From contig JAKVCH010000043.1 of the NCBI GenBank assembly GCA_022447485.1, positions 1 to 12,795 on the forward strand: a stretch of DNA of 12,795 nt, written 5' to 3'. Every line of letters begins with the position of its first letter. Position 1 is the first letter of the stretch. Made by a program: the position numbers and the translations under genes. Source of the stretch: Polyangiaceae bacterium (GTDB lineage Bacteria; Myxococcota_A; Polyangia; Polyangiales; Polyangiaceae). A model generated the notes under the pieces. The model saw only the letters and a list, made by a program, of their open reading frames with translations, was not told the origin of the DNA and did not search any database. Shown in pieces: positions 1 through 5,763 of this stretch.

Positions 1-956
1 ACGGCTTGCGTCACGATGATGACGAGGGGGAAAAGACTCAGGCTGATGCGGGTGAATAAAGTACCGGGCACTAAGAAGTAGATGCCGACACTGAGGACCA
101 AACCCGCGATGGAGTCCGTGGCAGAAAGCCATTGGTCTTTGCCGTTTTGCGACGAGGCGATGGCACCAAACCCTAGGCCAACAATACCCAGTCCAGGTAA
201 AAGAGTGAGACGATCGAGCCCTTCTCCTTGGAGGGAAAGGGTGCCAAGGGCGCTCAACACGCAGGGACTACTCAGCAGTAAAAGACTGAGAAGGTTACTC
301 TCGCGATGAACTCTTGCCGTCTCCACAGCCAGGCGTTGAGCTTCTACACCAAACTTCGGTTGGTATTCGCTGGTGGCGCCTTCAATTTGCGTGAGTAAAC
401 GCGCATAAATCAAAGAGCTGCTCATAGCGCCCAGGAGAAAAAGCAAAATGCTGCCGACCGTACTGTTGAGCGTTGCTGAAGAAGAGGCCGAGAAAACTTC
501 ACGCCCTGGCGTGAGCCAGGCCGCTATGAGTCCCCCAAAAGCGGCGGGTAGTAGGGTTGCTGCCGTGCCACTGTGCACGAAGCCTGAGGGGCTAGTCCGG
601 GGAGTCACCTGAGAAATGGGTGCCGAGCTTGCCGCGGCGGCAATGATGGTTCGCGCTTGCCATCGAAGACTCGTGACTTGCAAAAGAGCCCCCATCAGAA
701 ATACAAGAGCGCCAGGCAAGAGCGCGAGACCAGAGCGCCAGGCAAAAACCAGAGCCACCCCGAGCTGTGCTGCCAAAACGAGCAACGAGTGATGACGCTC
801 GGAGAATAGGTAGTTCCGCTCTTCTCTTTGAATCGCGCGCAAGGCAAGCTCTCCTTCACGGAAGCTTGTGAGGAGTCTTTTGCTCTTGAGGTTGAGCAGG
901 GGCGCAGTCATGAGTGCGACTGCGTATATGCCGTATAGGAGGTGAGAAACCCTCAT
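1..956 (-). CDS. Polytopic membrane protein, probable degenerate membrane-bound pyrophosphatase homologue (partial, 3' end outside window)
   Basis: An open frame of 318 codons runs from ATG at 956 to the window edge, with an in-frame TGA four codons upstream of the start. The protein is very hydrophobic. A first helix at about residues 5-22 is followed by more at about 55-72, 76-95, 131-148, 165-185, 222-243, 250-268 and 283-312. The order of helices and several local signatures resemble the N-terminal third of proton/sodium-translocating pyrophosphatases: AIQREERNYLFSERHHSLLV (41-60) matches the family pattern AIQEGAxAYLxRQYxTIAI, and GAMSSSLIYARLLTQIEG (176-193) matches the helix that ends in FARVGGGIYTKAAD. 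In the real enzymes a pyrophosphate- and Mg-binding stretch follows, with DDPRNP and DNVGDNVGD. Here residues 194-224 carry none of those aspartates, so pyrophosphate hydrolysis looks impossible. No good ribosome-binding site is visible. The homology is judged by eye; an unrelated polytopic protein is the main alternative. Confidence 0.6.
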   Translation of the reverse strand, partial: MRVSHLLYGIYAVALMTAPLLNLKSKRLLTSFREGELALRAIQREERNYLFSERHHSLLVLAAQLGVALVFAWRSGLALLPGALVFLMGALLQVTSLRWQARTIIAAAASSAPISQVTPRTSPSGFVHSGTAATLLPAAFGGLIAAWLTPGREVFSASSSATLNSTVGSILLFLLGAMSSSLIYARLLTQIEGATSEYQPKFGVEAQRLAVETARVHRESNLLSLLLLSSPCVLSALGTLSLQGEGLDRLTLLPGLGIVGLGFGAIASSQNGKDQWLSATDSIAGLVLSVGIYFLVPGTLFTRISLSLFPLVIIVTQA

Positions 957-1034
957 GAATTTCGTTCAAGTAGTGAAAGCGCCTAATTAATCATCAGTCG
1001 GGCAAATGGTACGAGAAGAGGCTAAGAAATTCCG

Positions 1035-1064
1035 ATTATCTCTTGGCTAGAACACTACGTTCAA
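1035..1064 (-). promoter_or_regulatory. Candidate sigma-70 promoter for the pyrophosphatase-like gene
   Basis: On the minus strand TTGAAC (1064-1059) and GATAAT (1040-1035) are separated by 18 bp. They fit the -35 and -10 consensus at four and five of six positions. Transcription would start near 1028 and give a leader of about 70 nt before ATG 956. It lies downstream of the operon A terminator, where a separate promoter is needed. Sequence match only. Confidence 0.35.
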
Positions 1065-1231
1065 ACTCTCTCCGGAGAGGAGTGCGCGTTGTCTGCGGTG
1101 CACACTATCCGCCGTCGCAGCAGCGACCCGGAGGTCTTACACCACTCCAGCAAGCGCAGCAAGCTCTTGATTTACCGAAGCGGGGCCTTTTGTGCTGACG
1201 CTTCAGTCCAATCAGGAACCTCAATTCTCTG

Positions 1232-1252
1232 AAAAAAGGCGCAATTTCGCCC
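1232..1252 (-). terminator. Intrinsic terminator of operon A
   Basis: Read on the minus strand, GGCG-AAATTG-CGCC forms a 4-bp all-GC stem (a flanking G-U pair is possible) followed immediately by six T. The stem is short for a terminator, but the T run and its place just after the last ExbD gene support the call. Confidence 0.55.
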
Positions 1253-1290
1253 TAGCTCTTTTGACCCTAGCTCTTTTGACCCTAGCCCTT
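1250..1290 (-). repeat. 15-bp tandem repeat carrying three in-frame TAG stops
   Basis: CCCTAGCTCTTTTGA occurs at 1250-1264 and 1265-1279 without a mismatch, and a partial copy follows from 1280. On the minus strand each copy brings a TAG, and since 15 is a multiple of three all three are in frame with the ExbD gene ending at 1282. The array appears to be a duplication of the gene's stop-codon region. Confidence 0.85.
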
Positions 1291-1863
1291 GGTCTGCATG
1301 ACCATGAGGTGATACTTGGCGAACTCGTTCTGTCCGAGGGTGAACATTACCTCGGCAAGCAGGCGATAAGGAGTGGTTTCGTCGGCGACGACGACGGCTT
1401 CAGAATAACTGGGGTCTTCGCCCTTTCGCTGTCGAATCAGTTTATCTGTCTTTCTTGCTTCCTGCAGAGCATTACCGAGAGGGGCAATGTACAGGTCGTT
1501 AGGGCCGCTGCGCTTGTTCTTCGCGCCCGCTCCAGTTTGGGTCATTGATTCGCGGCTGGGTAGGGTCACCACTCGATTATCGCCCACGAGAATTTGAGTC
1601 TTTGAGACTGTCACCATGACGCCTTTTTGGGTCGCCTCGGAGCGCAGAACAGACACCGGTAGGCGAAGATCGTCACTCTGGGGAATCGCGCCGGCCGACT
1701 CGCCCAAGCTCTTGAGCAAAAAGACCAAAATAATGGTCATGATATCGAGCATAGCGGTGATATTCAGAAAGTTAATTTCTGGCTCCTCTGCGTTGCGTCG
1801 AATGGCGCGGCGGAGTGCTGCCTTGTATTCAGCTGTACTGGCTTTCTCTTCTGGAGCAGACAT
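1282..1863 (-). CDS. ExbD/TolR-family protein, second ExbD of operon A
   Basis: This 193-residue protein is a subunit of an inner-membrane, ion-driven ExbB/ExbD (TolQ/TolR, AglRQS-like) motor. A charged cytoplasmic N-terminus (about 29 residues) is followed by one membrane helix, LNITAMLDIMTIILVFLLKS (33-52 region). Its Asp40 sits where ExbD/TolR bind the translocated proton. The rest is the periplasmic domain: a family-typical strand (VMVTVSKTQILVG), a loop of about 30 residues rich in basic and small residues, then AVVVADETTPYRLLAEVMFT, the usual ExbD core. The start is ATG 1863. A good Shine-Dalgarno, AAGGGA, overlaps the stop codon of the upstream ExbD gene nine bp away, which implies tight translational coupling. 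The family call is firm; the cargo or process driven is not known. Confidence 0.92.
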   Translation of the reverse strand: MSAPEEKASTAEYKAALRRAIRRNAEEPEINFLNITAMLDIMTIILVFLLKSLGESAGAIPQSDDLRLPVSVLRSEATQKGVMVTVSKTQILVGDNRVVTLPSRESMTQTGAGAKNKRSGPNDLYIAPLGNALQEARKTDKLIRQRKGEDPSYSEAVVVADETTPYRLLAEVMFTLGQNEFAKYHLMVMQTKG

Positions 1864-1868
1864 AAGAA

Positions 1869-1874
1869 TCCCTT
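1869..1874 (-). promoter_or_regulatory. Ribosome-binding site of the second ExbD of operon A
   Basis: AAGGGA on the minus strand lies five bases before ATG 1863 and overlaps the TAA stop of the preceding ExbD gene. It fixes the start and suggests coupled translation of the two ExbD proteins. Confidence 0.7.
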
Positions 1875-2427
1875 ACTTTGCCATGGTGAAAGAGACGTTA
1901 TCAAAGAGTACGCCTTTCCCATCTGGAGTTGAGCGGAGAGCGTCAATCACGTTAATAATTACCTGATATTCGATGCCTGGGTTGGCGCTCAGTTTAAATT
2001 GGCTTTCATCAGCAAATGCAGGGTTAGAGCCCTTCAGTCGGTGAACACATTTCTGTAAGCCTTGATAATCATAGCGTTGGCCTTTTTTGGGAATGGAGAT
2101 TCCATTGCCTCGACCGGAACAACCGGGTGCGACATTCCCCCCGGAGGCCTTGATTGAGAATCCTGCTGACACCACGATGACCGTGAGGTTGAGGGCGTCT
2201 TTTTTAGCGGCGGAGCGTACGCCGCCGCCTCCGATCGCTGGAGGTGTTGTTTCAATCGTTGACGTAAAGGTCACCGCAACTGTGGCCAAGACAAAGATGA
2301 GAATATTCACAATAATGTCGAGAAAGGGAACAATATTGAGTTCCCCGCCTTCTTCATCGGGCGAAAGTTCTTTGGGTTGGCTGAGGCGGCGAATTTTGCC
2401 GCGTTGGGCTGCGCTGAGCTTGCTCAT
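1873..2427 (-). CDS. ExbD/TolR-family protein, first ExbD of operon A
   Basis: A 184-residue ExbD/TolR-type motor subunit. About 29 charged cytoplasmic residues precede one membrane helix with LNIVPFLDIIVNILIFVLA (30-48). Asp37 is the expected proton-binding residue, and the NIVPFLD wording is classic for the family. The periplasmic part starts with a glycine stretch (IGGGG), has the strand LNLTVIVVSAGFSI, and then a roughly 60-residue insert with two cysteines (in APGCSGRG and LQKCVHRL) that could form a disulphide. It ends with the usual ExbD core, YQVIINVIDALRS. No clear Shine-Dalgarno precedes ATG 2427, unlike the downstream ExbD, so translation may be weaker. The gene is separated from its ExbB by 360 bp of repeat-rich DNA, which is unusual for an operon that is otherwise tight. 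Family membership is secure. Confidence 0.92.
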   Translation of the reverse strand: MSKLSAAQRGKIRRLSQPKELSPDEEGGELNIVPFLDIIVNILIFVLATVAVTFTSTIETTPPAIGGGGVRSAAKKDALNLTVIVVSAGFSIKASGGNVAPGCSGRGNGISIPKKGQRYDYQGLQKCVHRLKGSNPAFADESQFKLSANPGIEYQVIINVIDALRSTPDGKGVLFDNVSFTMAK

Positions 2428-2481
2428 ACAAATTCAATTCGTGGGCTGTAAGTCATTGCTACAATTTCGGCGAGTTAGGCT

Positions 2482-2493
2482 AGTAGCGCTACT
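2482..2493. repeat. Perfect 12-bp palindrome in the ExbB-ExbD spacer
   Basis: AGTAGCGCTACT reads the same on both strands. It sits between the first ExbD start and the repeat cluster of the operon A spacer. It could be an operator or part of an RNA fold; nothing decides which. Confidence 0.6.
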
Positions 2494-2495
2494 GA

Positions 2496-2528
2496 GCAAC
2501 CATGGGCTGCCACTGCAACCATGGGCTG
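2496..2528. repeat. Two copies of a 14-bp repeat
   Basis: GCAACCATGGGCTG is present at 2496-2509 and again at 2515-2528 without a mismatch, 19 bp apart. Each copy holds a CCATGG palindrome. It is the left part of the repeat cluster in the operon A spacer. Confidence 0.85.
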
Positions 2529-2544
2529 AGTTCACGACGCTCCT

Positions 2545-2589
2545 GCCAGCGCATCGTCCGCCAGCGCATCGTCTGCCAGCGCATCGTTT
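2545..2589. repeat. 15-bp tandem repeat, three copies
   Basis: The unit GCCAGCGCATCGTCC is repeated at 2545-2559, 2560-2574 and 2575-2589. Only its last two bases vary. The period of 15 equals that of the neighbouring array at 2594-2653 and of the array after the last ExbD gene at 1250. Confidence 0.9.
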
Positions 2590-2593
2590 GAGC

Positions 2594-2653
2594 GAACAGA
2601 GTTCAAGTGAGCTGAGTTCAAATGAACAGAGTCCCGGCGAACAATCTTCTAGC
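2594..2653. repeat. Degenerate 15-bp tandem repeat, about four copies
   Basis: The copies GAACAGAGTTCAAGT (2594-2608), GAGCTGAGTTCAAAT (2609-2623), GAACAGAGTCCCGGC (2624-2638) and GAACAATCTTCTAGC (2639-2653) decay progressively from left to right. The period stays exactly 15. A minus-strand open frame of 110 codons (2766-2434) crosses this and the preceding array and reads as cysteine-rich five-residue repeats (CSFEL, SSLEL, CSLKR, CAGRR, CAGGR, CAGRS). I do not regard that frame as an established gene. Confidence 0.75.
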
Positions 2654-2787
2654 CAACAACGCGCCCCACTCGCGACAGTTTCAGCGTCGGTTGTTTGCTG
2701 CGAAAAAAGGTAGGAGTAACCTCGGCTCAGAGGATTCTTCGCGTCTCGTAAGGTGCCGGGGTGCATCTTTTTGCGTGCCCTTGACCC

Positions 2788-3462
2788 TTAAGAAGAACGA
2801 TCAATCGTCAAAAGGTTAAAGGTTCGCTCCATCACGCTTTCCAAGTCATGCTGTATCGCTTTTGCCCGTGTATGCAGCAAGATGTGAAAGATCATACATG
2901 ACACAGCGATGCCAAGTCCCAGCGCCGTATTGTACATCGCTTCCGCGATACCATTCGCTAAAAGACTCTGCTTGTCGGCTTGGGAAAGATCTGGGCGGGC
3001 AATGGCCGCGAAGGTTGAAATCAGACCGAAGACCGTACCAAGGAGACCGATCAGTGTGGCTATATTGGCCAAGGACCACAGTGCGCCGACTCTCTTTTCT
3101 GCCTCAGGCTTGAGCTCTGAGAGCTTTTCACTCAGGGCAGCATCAATTTTTTCTTCACCTTGGTTGGCTTGGGTTAAGCCAGCTTTCACGAGCTGCAGCA
3201 CCGGATAGTTGCCGGCTTCACAGAGCTTAATCGCCCGGTCAATATTTCCCGCAAGCACCAACTTCTTGATCTGAGCGAAGAACTCCTTTGAGTTGACGCG
3301 ATAGCGCGTCAGCTGGAAGTGAAAACGCTCAATGGTCACAGTCAAAACAATCGCCGATGTACACATGTTCATCACCATGAACGTCGGGTTGTGCTTGAAT
3401 GCGGAAATGAGTTGGTCGAGCTGGCTAGAGCCTCCAGCGCTGAGCAGAAGATCGAATCCCAT
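2788..3462 (-). CDS. ExbB/TolQ/MotA-family proton channel protein of operon A
   Basis: This 224-residue protein is the channel-forming stator of an ExbB/ExbD motor in the inner membrane. It has the family's three helices at about 29-46, 126-155 and 167-197. A large cytoplasmic segment between the first two contains the usual AGNIDRAIKLCEAG and VLQLVKAGL. The second helix carries the hallmark LIGLLGTVFGLISTF, with Thr143 matching the E. coli ExbB channel threonine 148. The third has EAMYNTALGLGIAV, with Thr179 matching Thr181. Length is typical (ExbB 244, TolQ 230). The start is ATG 3462; AAGGG lies only two bases upstream, so the initiation signal is poor and a GGA further upstream may serve. 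It is the first gene of operon A, followed by two ExbD genes, the AglR-AglQ-AglS order. It diverges from a paralogous set starting at 4372. Confidence 0.95.
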   Translation of the reverse strand: MGFDLLLSAGGSSQLDQLISAFKHNPTFMVMNMCTSAIVLTVTIERFHFQLTRYRVNSKEFFAQIKKLVLAGNIDRAIKLCEAGNYPVLQLVKAGLTQANQGEEKIDAALSEKLSELKPEAEKRVGALWSLANIATLIGLLGTVFGLISTFAAIARPDLSQADKQSLLANGIAEAMYNTALGLGIAVSCMIFHILLHTRAKAIQHDLESVMERTFNLLTIDRSS

Positions 3463-3501
3463 ATCCCTTATCGTCCGTTCTCTTTGAAGCTAATTAGAAC
3501 C

Positions 3502-3625
3502 GTCTCCGAAGGGGTTCATTGACCGAATGCTGGCCTCGATTGGCTTCACACTTGGTGACCCCACCGCATTACAAGACCGTCCTGTAGTGCGGCTCATCCC
3601 GGTTTGTTCTGAGCTATTCGGAGAC
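3502..3625 (-). promoter_or_regulatory. Candidate structured leader of operon A
   Basis: On the minus strand GTCTCCGAA (3625-3617) can pair perfectly with TTCGGAGAC (3510-3502) over nine bp. The enclosed part holds a hairpin at 3592-3564: CCGCACTACAGGA against TCTTGTAATGCGG, 12 of 13 positions paired counting one G-U, with a three-base loop. A small GGTG-GGGT-CACC stem comes next. A long closing stem around inner hairpins about 40 nt before the ExbB start resembles a regulatory leader. It matches no riboswitch class that I know, and the strand is inferred from position. Confidence 0.35.
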
Positions 3626-4256
3626 TATACCGTTGGGCCCTCGTAAATCGCAACCGACAGAAAGTAACTTTCAGTTTATCGGGATTTCCGCGTTTGAAAG
3701 AGTTTCAACCTCGTTGTCATCACTTGGATTTTCGGCGAAGTGCACGACAAGGGTAGCTCGGGGAAGACCCGAAGAGCCATTCATGAAGCCGAGGCTTTTC
3801 CCGTCATGATGAGCCTTTGTGTTGACTCGGCTCAGACGACGCGTATCCCGGAGGAGGGCGGCTTGTCATCAGAGTCAGGAAGAATTGGAAATGATCTATC
3901 TCATTCCCTTTATCAGGTCTCGATCAGCTCGTGCGATTCTATCTTCCTGGACCGGAAGCATCTGAGTTGGTCTTCGACGCAGTTTACTCGTGGACAGCCT
4001 GAAGTTTTTTTAAAGTTGAACGGAGGGCCGATTATTCCGTTGAAATCGTCAATTAGGCTAATTTGGCCTTGATTGACTGCTGCAGACGAGTCGCTTTTCT
4101 ACTGGAATTTTTCGACCTGAATCGAACATTCGTGATAATGCTCTCAGCCCCTTGACGAAGTGGGGTGGATTTCAGCAAGATTGCACGGCCTTGAGCCCCC
4201 GATTTGTGGGTAAAAGGAAAAAAAGATAACAATTGCGGCAGTTTACTGGGTGATCA

Positions 4257-4318
4257 GAGCTTTTTGCTCGGCCACTCCGCCTCTTCGGAGGTGAGTCTTC
4301 GAAAATAGTTTTGAAGAC
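4257..4318 (+). promoter_or_regulatory. Three consecutive hairpins in the presumed leader of operon B
   Basis: The three are: GAGC-TTTTT-GCTC (4257-4269); a six-pair stem closed by a C(TTCG)G tetraloop (4278-4293), an exceptionally stable RNA loop; and GTCTTC-g-AAAA-TAG-TTTT-GAAGAC (4295-4318), ten pairs with one bulged G. The last ends 53 bases before the ExbB start at 4372. None is followed by a T run, so they look like a structured 5' leader and not a terminator. Whether the transcript starts upstream of them is not shown. Confidence 0.5.
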
Positions 4319-4371
4319 AGTGAGCAATCCACCGCACCCAACAACACCCAATTCAACAGGATATAAGACAA

Positions 4372-5031
4372 ATGTCTGAAGCGTGGCATCACTACGAAGA
4401 AGGCGGATGGGCAATGCATCTCATCACTTTCTGGCTCGTCTGCGGCATCGCCGTGATTGTAGACCGTTCCGTTTATCTCACTGGCGCATCCATCAATAAA
4501 GACGCGTTCCTTTCACAGATGCAGAAATGCATCTTGGCCGGCGATATCGCTAAGGCTGTTAAGCAATGCTCAGCGGCGAACGCTCCTTTGGCGCGAATCG
4601 TCCAAGCTGGACTCGTGAAAGTTAACCGACCTGACGAAGAAGTTCAGGCGGCAATGGACGAGATGGCTCTCATCGAGATGCCAAAAATTAACAAGCGAAC
4701 AGGGTTCCTTGCACTTTTCGCCAACCTAGCGATGCTCTGCGGCCTCTTCGGAACGATCGTTGGTTTGATTCGTGCGTTCAGCGCGGTTGGTGGCGAAAAC
4801 ATCGACCCAAGCCAGAAAGCTCGTATTCTCGCCGAAGGTATTTCAGAAGCGATGAACTGCACGGCCTGGGGTCTACTCAGCGCTATTACGTGCCTCATGG
4901 GCTTTGCTTACCTCAACGGTAAGACCCAAGGCCTCGAAGACGACATCAACGAAGCAAGCGTCCGCGTTTTGAATCTCGTTGTGGCAAACCGTCAGAAGGT
5001 CAACCTCGAGGGTGTTGAGCAGGCTGCCTGA
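4372..5031 (+). CDS. ExbB/TolQ/MotA-family proton channel protein of operon B
   Basis: A 219-residue stator protein, paralogue of the ExbB encoded at 2788-3462 on the other strand. Helices lie at about 14-32, 112-138 and 155-183. The family signatures are clear: AGDIAKAVKQCSAANAPLAR in the cytoplasmic loop, LCGLFGTIVGLIRAF in the second helix (Thr128 in the channel position), and EGISEAMNCTAWGLLSAI in the third (Thr164). The cysteines next to these positions (Cys123, Cys163) are unusual. The short start MSEAWHHYEEGGWAMHLI puts an amphipathic segment before the first helix, as in many ExbB proteins. ATG 4372 is preceded by AGGA ten bases upstream. It heads operon B; two ExbD genes follow, the first after a 127-bp gap containing a hairpin. 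Confidence 0.95.
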   Translation: MSEAWHHYEEGGWAMHLITFWLVCGIAVIVDRSVYLTGASINKDAFLSQMQKCILAGDIAKAVKQCSAANAPLARIVQAGLVKVNRPDEEVQAAMDEMALIEMPKINKRTGFLALFANLAMLCGLFGTIVGLIRAFSAVGGENIDPSQKARILAEGISEAMNCTAWGLLSAITCLMGFAYLNGKTQGLEDDINEASVRVLNLVVANRQKVNLEGVEQAA

Positions 5032-5046
5032 TTGTTTCGGACTATC

Positions 5047-5078
5047 CTCGCCTACCCGGAACTTTCTGGGTGGGCGAG
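5047..5078 (+). other. Hairpin between ExbB and the first ExbD of operon B
   Basis: CTCGCCTACCC pairs with GGGTGGGCGAG over eleven positions including one G-U, with a ten-base loop. It starts 15 bases after the ExbB stop. No T run follows directly, so full termination is unlikely. It may protect the upstream message, attenuate transcription, or be a processing site. Such an element would lower ExbD relative to ExbB, in line with the 5:2 stoichiometry of these motors. Confidence 0.6.
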
Positions 5079-5158
5079 TTGTCCTAAATATTCAACAGAC
5101 GCTCCTCTCTTGGTTTTATTTAATTTTTTCAGAAAAGTCTTCTTTCTAGGAATGCACT

Positions 5159-5713
5159 ATGGCCGGTATTGATACAGGTGGTGGTCACGGCGGTAAACGC
5201 TCGAGCAACCACGAAATTCCCCTGATTCCCTTCATCGACTTTTTGCTCTGTCTTGTGATGTTCTTGTTGGTGACCGCTGTTTGGTCGCACATGGCTCGCA
5301 TTGAAGCAGATGCGAAGGTCCCTGGTCCTCCCCGTGAGGACGAGCAGGACAAGATCGAGCCGGAGAAAGAACTTCACGTTCATGCCAAGGAGCGTAAGTT
5401 CCAGTTAGTATGGAAAGAGGGCTCTACGGTTGTCGAGGAATCTGAAGTTGAACGTGTTTCTGTGAATGTCGGGGACGACGTCACTTTTCCCGAGCTGGCC
5501 AAAAAGATTGGCAAGCAGTGGACGGATCACGGTTCTCATCGAGCAGCAGCCGATAAAAAGTTTGATCGCGCGATTCTTCATACCGACAACAACACGGAGT
5601 TCGGCGTTGTGATTGCCGTGCTCGATGCGGTGTACACTCCGCAGCGAGAATTTCTTGTTGGTAATAAGACAGAAGAAGTTCCCGCTTTCCACGTAACCTT
5701 TGCGGCGAAGTAA
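5159..5713 (+). CDS. ExbD/TolR-family protein, first ExbD of operon B
   Basis: A 184-residue ExbD-type subunit. A glycine-rich cytoplasmic N-terminus (GGGHGGKRSSNHE) leads into one membrane helix with IPLIPFIDFLLCLVMFLLVT (20-39). Asp27 is the proton-binding position. The periplasmic part begins with a highly charged linker (about 47-75, many Glu and Lys), then FQLVWKEGSTVVEESEVERV in place of the usual strand, and a C-terminal core FDRAILHTDNNTEFGVVIAV. A Shine-Dalgarno TAGGA lies seven bases before ATG 5159. Another ATG at 5152 is out of frame. The membrane segment is nearly identical to that of the next gene while the periplasmic domains differ, so the two are paralogues with separate periplasmic roles. 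Family membership is firm. Confidence 0.93.
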   Translation: MAGIDTGGGHGGKRSSNHEIPLIPFIDFLLCLVMFLLVTAVWSHMARIEADAKVPGPPREDEQDKIEPEKELHVHAKERKFQLVWKEGSTVVEESEVERVSVNVGDDVTFPELAKKIGKQWTDHGSHRAAADKKFDRAILHTDNNTEFGVVIAVLDAVYTPQREFLVGNKTEEVPAFHVTFAAK

Positions 5714-5763
5714 GTTTGCTCGTATTTTTCCTCTTCACAGAGTTTCTTCAAGACAGGTAAATC

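Larger units (their letters stand above)
957..1281. other. Intergenic region between operon A and the pyrophosphatase-like gene
   Basis: No credible gene is seen in these 325 bp. They hold two extra copies of a 15-bp repeat and the terminator of operon A at the right end, and a candidate minus-strand promoter at 1035-1064. Small palindromes are also present: CTCTCCGGAGAG (1068-1079) and GTCGC-AGCA-GCGAC (1114-1127). The role of these palindromes is unknown. Confidence 0.6.
3463..4371. other. 909-bp divergent intergenic region between two ExbB/ExbD operons
   Basis: Both transport operons start outwards from here, so their promoters should lie inside. No convincing protein gene is found. A GTG-started 110-codon frame at 3740-4072 (plus) has no recognisable features and no ribosome-binding site that I can see. 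The left part (3502-3625) holds a 9-bp inverted repeat enclosing a strong hairpin, on the leader side of operon A. The right part (4257-4318) holds three consecutive hairpins on the leader side of operon B. The middle, about 3640-4100, shows nothing I can name. GATAAT at 4134-4139 is -10-like but lacks a good -35. Confidence 0.6.

Noticed and set aside
82..309. Plus-strand 75-codon open frame
   Set aside because: It lies antisense to the well-formed membrane protein frame of 1-956, is basic and low in structure, and has no family signature.
1192..1548. Plus-strand frame with ALALLTLALLTLALGL resembling a signal peptide
   Set aside because: The hydrophobic stretch is produced by the 15-bp repeat at 1250-1279, and the rest is antisense to a clear ExbD gene.
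2087..2713. Plus-strand 208-codon frame with five-residue repeats (LPAHR, SEQSS)
   Set aside because: Most of it is antisense to the first ExbD of operon A. The repeats follow from the 15-bp arrays read in any frame.
2434..2766. Minus-strand 110-codon Cys-repeat frame as a confirmed gene
   Set aside because: The composition is odd, the start has no good ribosome-binding site, and the repeat explains the openness. Kept only as a finding.
3740..4072. Plus-strand 110-codon frame in the divergent intergenic region
   Set aside because: GTG start without a Shine-Dalgarno, no recognisable motif or membrane segment, and no neighbour that would translate it.
4066..4086. Sigma-54-like promoter (TGGC ... 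TGCT)
   Set aside because: The distance between the GG and GC elements is 12 bases, not the required 10.
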